Below are positions 1 through 8,805 of a stretch of DNA of 64,000 nt, piece after piece. The notes beneath the pieces are model-generated. The model was not told the DNA's origin. It saw only the letters and a program-made list of their open reading frames with translations, and ran no database searches. The stretch is taken from assembly GCF_002873395.1 (NCBI RefSeq), contig NZ_MCUV01000001.1, positions 310,001 through 374,000 of the forward strand, in the 5' to 3' direction. Each line of letters starts with the position of its first letter. Positions within the stretch are counted from its first letter, which is position 1. A program made the position numbers and the translations under genes. This stretch comes from Vibrio sp. 10N.286.49.B3. Its GTDB lineage: Bacteria; Pseudomonadota; Gammaproteobacteria; Enterobacterales; Vibrionaceae.

Positions 1-192
1 AAGTCGCTCTATTATATGTCTGGGTTAACGGAGGGTACGGAAACTATTTTCTGTTTTATTCTGCTGTGCTTGCTCCCTCAACACTTTGATTTTATTGCTT
101 TTTCATTTGCTGCTTTATGCTGGATCACAACATTTATGAGAATTTATTTTGGCTTTCAAACATTGCAATCAAGCACCACAAAAGCTTCTTAA
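1..192 (+). CDS. CDP-alcohol phosphatidyltransferase family protein, C-terminal fragment
   Basis: The open frame enters from the left edge and ends at a TAA, giving 63 residues. The fragment starts with a KSLYYMSGLTEGTETIF-like stretch and then has two hydrophobic segments separated by a short polar turn. This resembles the C-terminal end of CDP-alcohol phosphatidyltransferase-type membrane proteins, in which a 'SGLTEGTET' stretch sits before the last membrane helices. Such enzymes join a CDP-activated lipid to an alcohol in the inner membrane. The catalytic motif lies outside the window, so the exact reaction cannot be named. The family call rests on a short piece. Confidence 0.6.
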   Translation, partial: KSLYYMSGLTEGTETIFCFILLCLLPQHFDFIAFSFAALCWITTFMRIYFGFQTLQSSTTKAS

Positions 193-430
193 CTCGATCT
201 AAATTTAGCCATTTAAAAAACAATATTATCAATATAAGTAAGAGTACTGCCTTTAGCCTTAATTAACGCGATGTTGCTTCAGAAATCAATGTAAGTAATG
301 TAAACCAATGGGGTTAGTTTTGTGATCAAGTGCTAACTTACGCGCCAATAGGCAACTAATGGCTTATAATTATGTGCTTGTTATAATAGAGTAATATATA
401 ATCAATTCGGGTTAGGAGGATATCTCGAGA

Positions 431-1696
431 TTGGTCATGTCTAAAAGAAAAACAACAAAAAAGCTATCTAACTATATTATTGGCTTATATATTATTTATT
501 CAGTTATTCCTGCCTCTATTTTACTTTCAATCTTGTTTTTATCGAAAGAGCACCTAGGTATCAATGATGGCAAAGTTGAACTCACCTCGTGGCAGGAACT
601 TATCATATCTTCATTGCCAGAAATCATTCTTATTGCCCTTATTCTACTCTTAATGGCTATGCTATTTAGCCGTAAAATTCTGCAAATTGTATCCACACCC
701 TTCTATGAAGCTAAGCGCTATGGTTACTTGATTTGTGAAGGTAAATTAAACACACAATCGCCTTCCTATCGTTTCGATGAATTTTCACAACTTTTTTCAT
801 CGATTGATCAACTGCGTGATCACTTAATATCGAGCTTGGATACTATTCAAAAAAATGAGTTAATCTATCAAAAAACCTATGATTTAACTCAAGTCTGCCT
901 ATTTGTTATCGATACCAAGAACAAAAAACTAATCCGTGCTAATAATGAGTTCGAATCTGCTTTTGGTGACTTACATATCGTCAATAACCAGCAAAATAGA
1001 ACCAAGCGTGAAGCGTTTATTGTTAAAGCGATGCAGGGAGAGTTCAGCCATGGCGGTCGTTTTATGATTCGATTAACAAATGGTTGGCGCTACTTCAAAG
1101 TGAATACTGCCATCGTCAATGAATATCAATTAGAATGCTCAGCGCTTGATATTACGAAACTGATTAATGCTCATAAGGATACTGAAAAGCAGATGGTCAC
1201 TGACCCATTAACGGGGATCAATAACCGTCTTGCTTTTAACAAGCACATCGCACAAATAAAAGGTGGCAATAAATCCACCCCTACTATTTTTATGCTCGAC
1301 CTAAATAAATTCAAACCAATCAATGATAAGTATGGTCATTCTGCTGGTGATTACTTATTACAAACCGTGGCGAAGCGTATCACCAATACGGTTAAAGGTA
1401 AGGGTGTGGCATATCGCTTAGGGGGGGATGAATTTATTATCATTACGCATAAACATTATAATAAAAATGAAACCACTCAACTCATTAGCGATCTACAACG
1501 TAAAATCAATAACGATATCGTTTTCAATGGTATTCACTTGAAAGTCGGCGCTAGTATTGGCTTTTGTCATTACGATAAAAAGAAGCATAAGGATATTGAA
1601 GAGACGATTCATTATGCCGATGTTTCAATGTACAGCGCTAAACGTCATCGTAATAGCGCTGTTGTTGAGCCAGCAACCTTGAATCCTGAATCCTGA
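431..1696 (+). CDS. Membrane-anchored diguanylate cyclase (PAS-like plus GGDEF)
   Basis: A 421-residue protein predicted to make cyclic-di-GMP at the inner membrane. Residues about 13-37 and 57-80 are hydrophobic helices, which leaves only a short periplasmic loop. A PAS-like sensory region follows at about 145-245, then a GGDEF domain with an intact GGDEF signature at residues 331-335. The inhibitory RxxD site that often sits five residues upstream is absent (KGKGVAYRL there), so product inhibition is probably lost. AGGAGG at 415-420 is 10 bases before a TTG at 431 and 16 bases before the ATG at 437, so either may be the start. It converges on the YibE/F gene 15 bases downstream. Confidence 0.9.
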   Translation: MVMSKRKTTKKLSNYIIGLYIIYSVIPASILLSILFLSKEHLGINDGKVELTSWQELIISSLPEIILIALILLLMAMLFSRKILQIVSTPFYEAKRYGYLICEGKLNTQSPSYRFDEFSQLFSSIDQLRDHLISSLDTIQKNELIYQKTYDLTQVCLFVIDTKNKKLIRANNEFESAFGDLHIVNNQQNRTKREAFIVKAMQGEFSHGGRFMIRLTNGWRYFKVNTAIVNEYQLECSALDITKLINAHKDTEKQMVTDPLTGINNRLAFNKHIAQIKGGNKSTPTIFMLDLNKFKPINDKYGHSAGDYLLQTVAKRITNTVKGKGVAYRLGGDEFIIITHKHYNKNETTQLISDLQRKINNDIVFNGIHLKVGASIGFCHYDKKKHKDIEETIHYADVSMYSAKRHRNSAVVEPATLNPES

Positions 1697-1711
1697 ATCC
1701 TAGAATTGATA

Positions 1712-2833
1712 CTACTTTTGCTCTCTGTTGTATATCCAGTGGCAAAGTGCAACAGTAATAGGAATGGTTAGCGTCAAACCAATGCTGCCAGCAAGTCCGT
1801 GAATAATAGATAGTGCAATAGCTGGAATATTAATAAATTGTATATGCGGCATCTGGAAGCCCCAAATCATCATAATCGTTGTTAGCGAACTACCCACAAA
1901 GGCTAAAATTAGCGTATTGGTCATGGTGCCTAAAATATCTCGCCCAATTCTCATTGTTGCTATAAATCGCTGTTTTTTCGATTGGTTAGGGTTTGCTTCA
2001 AGTAATTCTTGATAAGATGAAACCATTGAAATAGCTACATCCATCACAGCACCTAATGCTGAAATCATAATGGCAACAAATAGTAGCCAGCGCACTTGCA
2101 CTTGATTGCTCCCACCTAAAAATAAAATGTCCTCACCCTTATCAAGGTACAGACCATTTAAGTTTGCCATTTCACCAAACAGTTGCGCACAAAAGCCTGC
2201 AACGACTAAGCCTGATAGTGTGCCTAGCATTGAGATTAGAGACTTTTTATTCCAGCCTGCGATAAGTAAAAAGCTAACGACAACCTTGAGCGTAATAAGG
2301 CCTATCGCTAATATAACTGGGTGCCAACCTGCAAATAGTCCAGGGACTAAAACACCAATAATCAACGCACCGGTAAAATAGAGAGAGACCAGTGAGTTAA
2401 CGCCTTGCCAACCACCTAAAGCAACCACTAATGCAATCAACACAAATAACATGGAATAGATTGCTGGTGCTCGGTCATGGTTAAATGCCCAATAAAGTAA
2501 CTCATCTCCACGCTCACGAATCAAAAGAATAAAGTCATCCCCTTCTGATAAATGTACATTGTGCAGACGACTAATACTGTTTTCGACTTGTACTTGATTC
2601 CCTTCATGCTGCCCTTCATTGATAACGACTTGAACGGTCTGATTCCCCGTATAAATAGAAGGTACACGTGGATCACGCTGGACGTGACTTGCTGTTACTT
2701 CACTCACTGTTGCTGCTACAAATGCTTGGCTATGCACTGTCGATGGACGAAATTCTTGTGACCATTGCATTGAAAAATATAAAATTAAGCTAGAGAGTAA
2801 AAATATAGATAAAGGGAAAATCGAACGTTTCAT
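1712..2833 (-). CDS. YibE/F-like multi-pass membrane protein
   Basis: A 373-residue protein. An N-terminal hydrophobic segment (about 5-23) is followed by a soluble OB-like region (about 40-120) and then about seven membrane helices, beginning near 'RAPAIYSMLFVLIALVVALG'. This layout, with conserved 'GMANLNGLYLDKG'-type and 'MDVAISMVSSYQEL' segments, matches the YibE/F family, whose role is not firmly established; transport has been suggested. The start is the ATG at 2833, behind a weak GAAG. A strong terminator lies just upstream, so the gene is probably transcribed separately from the nucleotidase gene. Confidence 0.8.
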   Translation of the reverse strand: MKRSIFPLSIFLLSSLILYFSMQWSQEFRPSTVHSQAFVAATVSEVTASHVQRDPRVPSIYTGNQTVQVVINEGQHEGNQVQVENSISRLHNVHLSEGDDFILLIRERGDELLYWAFNHDRAPAIYSMLFVLIALVVALGGWQGVNSLVSLYFTGALIIGVLVPGLFAGWHPVILAIGLITLKVVVSFLLIAGWNKKSLISMLGTLSGLVVAGFCAQLFGEMANLNGLYLDKGEDILFLGGSNQVQVRWLLFVAIMISALGAVMDVAISMVSSYQELLEANPNQSKKQRFIATMRIGRDILGTMTNTLILAFVGSSLTTIMMIWGFQMPHIQFINIPAIALSIIHGLAGSIGLTLTIPITVALCHWIYNREQK

Positions 2834-2844
2834 GGTAACTTCTA

Positions 2845-2875
2845 CTAAAAAAGCGGGAGTAGTAGGCTCCCGCTT
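2845..2875 (-). terminator. Rho-independent terminator of the nucleotidase gene
   Basis: A perfect 9-bp inverted repeat (2851-2859 with 2867-2875, G+C-rich core GCGGGAG) has a 7-base loop. On the minus strand it is followed by a T run (complement of the A run at 2847-2850). It lies 30 bases past the stop of the nucleotidase gene and 12 bases before the YibE/F start. Confidence 0.88.
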
Positions 2876-2905
2876 GGGTTTTATTTAAATGATAAAGCTA
2901 TAAAT

Positions 2906-5128
2906 CTATTTAGCTTGAGCTGCGTGGGTACAACCTTCGTATGGATTTTCTTTATCAGTATTGATGAAGTAAGAGCTGTCATTCTTGTAGTTAACGGCTT
3001 CAACAAGTGAGTTATCACGATTATCATCACGAACTACACAAATTTCTTTATTTTGCAGTTTCTTCCACAGTGCGCTACCTTCTTCAGTTTCACGAGCCTT
3101 AAGAATATCGCCTTTAGTTGCTTCATCCCATGTGCCGTCAAGGTTCATCTTACCGAACTGTTTGATGTACCAGTTTTGATTAACAAACTGCTCAGCATCA
3201 AGTGTTCCAGCTTCATTTACGTACGCTGTCAACATGTCACGGATAGCATAAACAGGTTCATCTGCAGAGATCCAAAGCATGTCATCTTCAGTAATCCAGC
3301 CTTTGCTAATTAATGTTGAAGAGTAGCGATAATCATTGACTGCAACAGTGTATTGAGCTGCAGGGTCAAAAGCAGTACCTGCGATTTCACTGATCGTAAT
3401 ACGCTCGCCTTCATCTTTTGAGATATCAACGACGTATTGGATCGTGCCATCAAAATGGTCGTAGTTGTAAGCACGTACATCAGTATTGAAAGAAACAATA
3501 AGGTCGCCGTCTTGCCATTGGTTTAGGTAACCGTAAGACCATTCCATGTACTCTTTTAGTGCTGAACCTTTCATTGAAACAGCCACTAACTGGTTGTCAT
3601 ACATGTAAAGGTTTGAGCTATCCATGTTACGGTACTCTTGACCGTCAATCAGGTTAGACTCATCACTAAATAACGCTGCTGCAGATACATCAACGCTTAA
3701 GTTCAGTGGGTTGTTATCAGCGTCAACGGCTTTTTCTTCAATGTTCTTAATTTGAATTTGGTTAATCAAATCAACTAAAGGCATATCGGCAACTTTTGCC
3801 ATATGAATAGTGGTATACAGACGTGCACCTTCACTATTTTCAACCGTGCCTTCACCAGTCGCTTCATCACCACCAACACCTAGTGCATCGTAACCTGGGA
3901 AGACAAAGTTTCCATCAACGATACCAACGGTTGTTTCTGCATGCTCAATTGACTGATCATGGATATGTTGGAATTGTTGCTGAATTGCAGGATCTTCATC
4001 AATACCATTCACAGTGCGGTTTGCCAGTGTGGTATCAACGATTTGCCATTGACCTTGTGCATCTTTTTCAAGTTCAATTTCAGCTTTAGCCAATGCCCAA
4101 CCCCAGTTACCTGGTTCAATCACTTTCACAGAATTGTGGCGAGTTTCACTGTTGTGTACGATAGATAGCTCTTTATCTTCTAGTTCATTACTGCCACCTT
4201 CTGAGATGTCAGTCATGTCTTGGCTGTGATCGTTATTAGCAAATACTTGCTCGATATGCTTTGAGTGCTCGTGACCATTAAAGATAACATCAAAACGATC
4301 CGCCAGTTCAACGGCTATTTTATGAACGCCTGTTCCGCCATCTTTACGACCGTAGTGAAGTGCACCAATAACAACATCTGGGCTGTATTTTTCAATCGCT
4401 TCATCAACAGCAGCACGTACTGATTCAAGCTCTTCTTTAAAGCCAAGGTTACGGAAGTTTTCTGGCGAAGATGACTGCCAGTTAGTTACCCAAGAAGGTG
4501 TCAGACCAACAACAGCAACTTTTGCACCATTGATTTCAAAGATTTGGTAACCTTTTAGGAAATCAACTTCTTCACCACTTGTGTCACATTCTGTAGAGTT
4601 TTTATCCCAAACGATGTTTGAAGAAACAGCAGAACCATTAAAGCCTGCTAAGTTACGATCTAAGAAAGAACGTTCGAAATCAAACTCGTGGTTACCTGGA
4701 ACCCATACATCAAAATCCATTGCATTCAATGTTTCAACAACAGGGTGTACAGGAAGGTCATTAAACAACTCAGCAGAGTTACCTTGAACGGTATCGCCTA
4801 AGTCAATTAGCACCATATCAGGATTTTGCGCACGCTCTTCTTGCATCAACGTTGAGATCTTAGTGAAACCAGCGTTAGCATCTGCACGGTTAGTCGCGTA
4901 GTCATGGGCAAAAATACGACCATGCATATCACCTGTAGCAGCAATAGTTATAGTTTGCTGCGTCAGTTCATCACCATTACCGCCTTTAACAATAATCTCT
5001 GGGCTATTATTAAATGTTTGACATTCTTCAATAACAATATCGTTATTATCATCCGATGAGCTATTACAGCCGACTAATGCTAGTGCAATACTTGTCGTAA
5101 GTAGTGCTTTAGTAGTTGTTAATTTCAT
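2906..5128 (-). CDS. 5'-nucleotidase/2',3'-cyclic phosphodiesterase family lipoprotein
   Basis: A 740-residue two-domain metallophosphoesterase. The N-terminal part carries the family metal motifs in order: ATGDMHGRIFAHD, LIDLGDTVQGN, WVPGNHEFDFE and IFNGHEHSKH. A C-terminal 5'-nucleotidase substrate domain follows. The ATG at 5128 is preferred over the upstream one at 5215: it has GGAAGGG just before it and opens directly into a lipoprotein signal (lipobox LALVGC; Asn at +2 suggests the outer membrane). The enzyme likely dephosphorylates extracellular nucleotides so that the nucleoside can be taken up. CRP-like sites lie 195-265 bases upstream. UshA-, CpdB- or NucA-type specificity cannot be told apart here. 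Confidence 0.88.
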   Translation of the reverse strand: MKLTTTKALLTTSIALALVGCNSSSDDNNDIVIEECQTFNNSPEIIVKGGNGDELTQQTITIAATGDMHGRIFAHDYATNRADANAGFTKISTLMQEERAQNPDMVLIDLGDTVQGNSAELFNDLPVHPVVETLNAMDFDVWVPGNHEFDFERSFLDRNLAGFNGSAVSSNIVWDKNSTECDTSGEEVDFLKGYQIFEINGAKVAVVGLTPSWVTNWQSSSPENFRNLGFKEELESVRAAVDEAIEKYSPDVVIGALHYGRKDGGTGVHKIAVELADRFDVIFNGHEHSKHIEQVFANNDHSQDMTDISEGGSNELEDKELSIVHNSETRHNSVKVIEPGNWGWALAKAEIELEKDAQGQWQIVDTTLANRTVNGIDEDPAIQQQFQHIHDQSIEHAETTVGIVDGNFVFPGYDALGVGGDEATGEGTVENSEGARLYTTIHMAKVADMPLVDLINQIQIKNIEEKAVDADNNPLNLSVDVSAAALFSDESNLIDGQEYRNMDSSNLYMYDNQLVAVSMKGSALKEYMEWSYGYLNQWQDGDLIVSFNTDVRAYNYDHFDGTIQYVVDISKDEGERITISEIAGTAFDPAAQYTVAVNDYRYSSTLISKGWITEDDMLWISADEPVYAIRDMLTAYVNEAGTLDAEQFVNQNWYIKQFGKMNLDGTWDEATKGDILKARETEEGSALWKKLQNKEICVVRDDNRDNSLVEAVNYKNDSSYFINTDKENPYEGCTHAAQAK

Positions 5129-5322
5129 TATCCCTTCCAAAGTAACCAAAATAGAATTTACTGTTTTTACATGTCGATAAAAACTGGAAAGAATATTATT
5201 CGGGAAATATTTCATACATATTTCACTTTATTAGTGATGAGCCCCCTAAAAAGTTGATATATACAAAAAAAACATACAGAAAGATGCTTTTTTATACAAT
5301 TCAATACAAATTAGCCCTCTAA

Positions 5323-5392
5323 TGTGAGGTATGTCACAGCAATAACTTTCATGACATTGCAAATTTCAATCCATTTCGTGACGTGAGTCACA
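5323..5392 (-). promoter_or_regulatory. Two CRP-like operator sites upstream of the nucleotidase gene
   Basis: The first site (5323-5338) is TGTGA-6 bases-TCACA, a perfect match to both CRP half-sites. The second (5377-5392) is CGTGA-6 bases-TCACA, with one mismatch. Their centres are 54 bp apart, about five helical turns, so two dimers would sit on the same face of the DNA. They lie 195-265 bases before the nucleotidase ATG with no other gene between, so activation of that gene by cAMP-CRP is the simplest reading. No clear -10/-35 pair was assigned. Confidence 0.6.
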
Positions 5393-5610
5393 TTATGAAA
5401 TTGATAATACCAAGCCATCACTCCAACTGGAAATATTAATTAGATTGCTATTTAGACAAATTAAATAAAAGTGACACGAAAGAGAAATATAAGTGAAATA
5501 AATATCAATAAGGAATGTAACAATAAAAATAGCAGTAAGCAGAGGGGATGAATAATTTATTGCCTAGCTAACATAATAAATAGTCGCTTATGATTAAAAT
5601 AAGATCGTTG

Positions 5611-5690
<80 letters not shown>

Positions 5691-5710
5691 CAGGTTAAAC
5701 ACTTACCAAT

Positions 5711-5744
5711 AAAAAGCCCTTTAAATTTTACGAAATAAAGGGCT
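5711..5744 (-). terminator. Terminator of the Tad/Flp operon
   Basis: A 9-bp perfect stem (5715-5723 with 5736-5744, AGCCCTTTA) has a 12-base loop and, on the minus strand, is followed by five T. It lies 51 bases beyond the OmpA-like gene, the last gene of the pilus operon. Confidence 0.85.
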
Positions 5745-5794
5745 CGTTAGCTAAACCTAAACACGAACAAGGTATATTTATCGTGATAGAAGCG

Positions 5795-6436
5795 TTATTT
5801 AATTTCTACTCGACGGTTTTGTGCTCGACCTTCAGCTGTACTATTACTCGCTATCGGCTGCGTTTTACCACGAGAGACTGAATCAACAAGTCCAGGATCG
5901 ACACCCAAACGAGTCAAGTGCTGCTCTACCGCTTGCGAACGCTTTAAGCCCAATGAAAAGTTATAGTCATGACTACCTACTTCATCGGTATGCCCTTCGA
6001 GAACGATATCTTGCGTATTCATCTTAATAAGACGGATAACGTTATCGAGTACATAACGAGACTGATCAGTGAGCGTTGCTTTATTGAAGTCGAAGTACAC
6101 ACGAGCAATAACACCATCATCATTAACGGGCTTAAATAGACCATTGGTTAATAAAAACTCCGAACAGTCTTCATTAACACCCGTACTGATAATTTGTTTA
6201 TTAATAAAGTCTAACGTTGGCTCATATTCACCCGCTTGCTCTATTTGATAAAAAGGCCCTTCGTTTAAAAAGACACGCGTGCCCTTACCAACCGTGATGT
6301 GCTTTTCAAACTCAACATTCTTGCCGCCACAGTAGTAACTTAGTGCTTGATTATCAACTGAACTTGCTTGTACGCCGGATGCCATACATAGACTAACTGC
6401 GACTGCTATGGCCTTCCATGGTTTATTTTTCATCAT
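5795..6436 (-). CDS. OmpA-family peptidoglycan-binding protein at the end of the Tad operon
   Basis: A 213-residue protein with a signal peptide ending near 'ASGVQA'. A unique domain of about 90 residues with two cysteines follows, then an OmpA C-terminal domain from about residue 107: ARVYFDFNKATL, the LEGHTDEVGS loop, and NFSLGLKRSQAV, whose Asp and Arg are the expected peptidoglycan contacts. It probably fixes the pilus machine to the cell wall. The gene overlaps the preceding one by 14 bases, so it is translated as part of the operon. No beta-barrel half is present, so it is not a classical OmpA porin. Confidence 0.85.
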   Translation of the reverse strand: MMKNKPWKAIAVAVSLCMASGVQASSVDNQALSYYCGGKNVEFEKHITVGKGTRVFLNEGPFYQIEQAGEYEPTLDFINKQIISTGVNEDCSEFLLTNGLFKPVNDDGVIARVYFDFNKATLTDQSRYVLDNVIRLIKMNTQDIVLEGHTDEVGSHDYNFSLGLKRSQAVEQHLTRLGVDPGLVDSVSRGKTQPIASNSTAEGRAQNRRVEIK

Positions 6437-6854
6437 TATTCTCCTGATACTCGACGACTAGCGCATTGAGTAGCTTCAATCCGTAAAAATCTAATCGATA
6501 ATGTTGTACAACTTTGCCGCGAAATACTTCGACAACTTCGGGGATCTCTCTTGGCATAAAATCACCAACGTATGTACCATCTTTATCATGCACATAAGTG
6601 ATTTCGCCACGAAAGTCCTTCGCTTTTTCAGCAATATCGATTAAATATACTCTGTTCTCTAACTGCTGAGCTTGTAATAAAATATTGTTTAAATGGTTAA
6701 TAGTGACTTGTTGATTATCAATATCACTGTTAATAAAAATATAGGTTTTTCCATCTCTTGCCATCTCGCTATCAGTGCCTGCTGCTGCATAACCAGAAAA
6801 AAGATAAAGCAAGACAACGGGCAATAAGAGTTTAATTCGAGCTTTTATATTCAT
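6423..6854 (-). CDS. Small secreted protein of the Tad operon, function unknown
   Basis: A 143-residue protein with a clear signal peptide (LLLPVVLLYLFSGYAAAG). The mature part of about 118 residues begins with a hydrophobic strand (TYIFINSD) and has a 'NRVYLIDIAEKAKDFRGEI' region, which suggests a compact alpha/beta fold. There is no cysteine or recognised catalytic motif. It takes the place where tadG usually lies, two bases after tadF and overlapping the OmpA-like gene by 14 bases, so a role in pilus assembly or secretion is inferred only from position. I do not recognise the family. Confidence 0.72.
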   Translation of the reverse strand: MNIKARIKLLLPVVLLYLFSGYAAAGTDSEMARDGKTYIFINSDIDNQQVTINHLNNILLQAQQLENRVYLIDIAEKAKDFRGEITYVHDKDGTYVGDFMPREIPEVVEVFRGKVVQHYRLDFYGLKLLNALVVEYQENNDEK

Positions 6855-6856
6855 AA

Positions 6857-7465
6857 TTAACGCCCAATCATAAAAGAAGAAGAACTCACAGTACTAAACT
6901 GCGTTCCCAGTAAGTCGCCAATCCAGTTATCCGTTTCATAGCATAGCGTCACACGATATAAAGGCACCTTACGATCCCAAGAAGAGAGTATCGCTAAACT
7001 TTCTAAGTCCTCAAGTGAATCAGACACACTGCAGTGATTACCCCCACGTTCAAGACTTTGATAATATGGAGAAGCATAAGTACTGTTATCGTCTGGATCA
7101 TAAAATGCCAGTGACTCAATGAGTAAGCCATAATTACTATTTTCAAACGTAGGCATGGTTCGCTGAAGTGACTGTTTTGATATCTTATTTAGTACCTTAC
7201 CATCTGCGGTAAAATCAGGATCACTCGAGTAAAACTGAGTGCGCTCTTTTAAAATATTGACCAATGAATAGGATAAACGATCCAATTTACCCTTGACCGA
7301 TAGTTTAATAATCACATCGCCACTAAAGGCAATCAGAAGGCTAAAGAAAACCCCAATAATGGCAAATTCTATGCTAAACGTGCCTTTTTGCTTACCTCGT
7401 GGCTTAGGACTTAAACGAGATCTAGAGCTTAAATGTGACCTAGAGATTAAATGCTTCACGCTCAT
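6857..7465 (-). CDS. tadF: TadF-like pseudopilin
   Basis: A 202-residue protein. A basic N-terminus (about 28 residues rich in Ser, Arg and Lys) leads into GTFSIEFAIIGVFF, a prepilin-like segment with the conserved Glu at the fifth position after Gly, followed by a long hydrophobic helix. Two cysteines in the C-terminal half could pair. TadE and TadF are minor pseudopilins cut by TadV and needed for Flp pilus formation. The start overlaps the end of tadE by 26 bases. The TadF rather than TadE label follows from position and the divergent C-terminal region. Confidence 0.78.
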   Translation of the reverse strand: MSVKHLISRSHLSSRSRLSPKPRGKQKGTFSIEFAIIGVFFSLLIAFSGDVIIKLSVKGKLDRLSYSLVNILKERTQFYSSDPDFTADGKVLNKISKQSLQRTMPTFENSNYGLLIESLAFYDPDDNSTYASPYYQSLERGGNHCSVSDSLEDLESLAILSSWDRKVPLYRVTLCYETDNWIGDLLGTQFSTVSSSSFMIGR

Positions 7466-7994
7466 ACTCCTGTATCACTATCACTTCACGACTAAACACC
7501 GAGGTCGTATCGATAAAGTAGGTAAACATAAAGTTAAAATCGTAATCAATACGATAGATAGCAATAGCCATATTAGGTTGTGCATCACACTCAACCTCTG
7601 TTGCTTCCTCTCCGTCATCATCTTCGATAACACAAAAATCCTCGAACTTGTTTAACGCATCTTGATCGGCCAAATGCTGAACGGTTAAACGAAAATTACT
7701 GGTATCAACTAACCCTGCCCATAAAGCGTCACTACTATTAATCACTTCACGAAATTTAGCTAAATATTGCGGATTATCCTCGTCACCAGCGGTTTTCGAT
7801 TCACGGGCCGCTTCAGCCACAGCAAGATCACCGACGGCAGACACATACGACATATAACTCATCTCAACCCACGCCATACACATCAACCAAAAACCCATAA
7901 AACCTAACACGAACTCTATAGTCGCCACGCCTTTTGACTTAGATTTAGCTTTATTTTTACTATTCCGTTTAAAGCGTTTCATGGGATTCACCAT
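7440..7994 (-). CDS. tadE: TadE-like pseudopilin
   Basis: A 184-residue protein. A Lys-rich N-terminus is followed by KGVATIEFVLGFMGFW, the Tad pseudopilin signature (Gly, then Glu at +5 in a hydrophobic helix), and by the family's conserved 'AVAEAARESK' stretch. It is expected to be processed by TadV and to join the pilus base or tip. It overlaps tadD by 26 bases on one side and tadF by 26 on the other, typical of tight translational coupling. Confidence 0.82.
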   Translation of the reverse strand: MVNPMKRFKRNSKNKAKSKSKGVATIEFVLGFMGFWLMCMAWVEMSYMSYVSAVGDLAVAEAARESKTAGDEDNPQYLAKFREVINSSDALWAGLVDTSNFRLTVQHLADQDALNKFEDFCVIEDDDGEEATEVECDAQPNMAIAIYRIDYDFNFMFTYFIDTTSVFSREVIVIQEYEREAFNL

Positions 7995-8805
7995 TATTCA
8001 CATTAACCGCCTGGTCGAGTGGCGATTCCTCACTCAAAGGCACTAAAGTCGCGGTCGGTGGATCAATCGCTAGGCTTGCTTCTTGCGTGGTAATACTCTT
8101 TAGACCTCGCAGCGCTGCGTAGCGTTCTGAAATTTCATGATTACTAAACTTCTGTATCAACAGCGATTTTACGTAGTCATAGTTACCCAGCTTTGCCATC
8201 GCCAGCGTCAAGTTGGCTTCCACTTGCTTATCGGCTTGACCATTGAGATAGACAGGTAATAAGCGTTGGACACCTTGTTTATAATCACCTTCGATAATAT
8301 CCAATACGGCTAAATTATTTTTTATCTTCACGTCATCATAAAAATGCGTACGCGCTAAATTAAAATAAGTTCTCGCTTGTGGGTACTTGCCATTACCGGC
8401 GTAAATCACTCCGAGAAAGTTTTCGATTTCAGCATTTTTCGGATCAAGTTCATAGGCTCTCTTTGCCGTGACTTCAGCGCGGGTAAAGTCTTCCAGTTCA
8501 TATTGGCTATGGGCTTGAATCAACAAAGCCTCAACCGGTGGCTTTTGACCAAAGGTTGCGGGGGAGATAACAAACAACGCCGATTCAGGATCGCCCGATT
8601 GCAGGTAAGAGTTCGCCAGTTTGATACGCATCTCAACAGAATCCTTTACTTTCAGCTCTTCTTTATAAAGTAAAATAAGCTTACTGTGGTTCTGGGTCTG
8701 AGCTAACATACTCTCTTGGCTATCAAAAGAGTTCAGACTGGACTTTGGTGCGGCGCAACCAGATAAAATGCCCAACATAATCAACACCATGCTATATCTA
8801 TACAT
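7969..8805 (-). CDS. tadD: TadD tetratricopeptide-repeat lipoprotein
   Basis: A 278-residue lipoprotein (lipobox ILSGC, residues 13-17). Tetratricopeptide repeats run from about residue 50 to 220; 'AKRAYELDPKNAEIENFLGVIYAGNG' and the following helix pair are the clearest. In Tad systems TadD is thought to act like a pilotin, helping the secretin RcpA to assemble. It overlaps tadC by 8 bases and tadE by 26. The C-terminal 45 residues are low-complexity and acidic. Confidence 0.85.
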   Translation of the reverse strand: MYRYSMVLIMLGILSGCAAPKSSLNSFDSQESMLAQTQNHSKLILLYKEELKVKDSVEMRIKLANSYLQSGDPESALFVISPATFGQKPPVEALLIQAHSQYELEDFTRAEVTAKRAYELDPKNAEIENFLGVIYAGNGKYPQARTYFNLARTHFYDDVKIKNNLAVLDIIEGDYKQGVQRLLPVYLNGQADKQVEANLTLAMAKLGNYDYVKSLLIQKFSNHEISERYAALRGLKSITTQEASLAIDPPTATLVPLSEESPLDQAVNVNNGESHETL

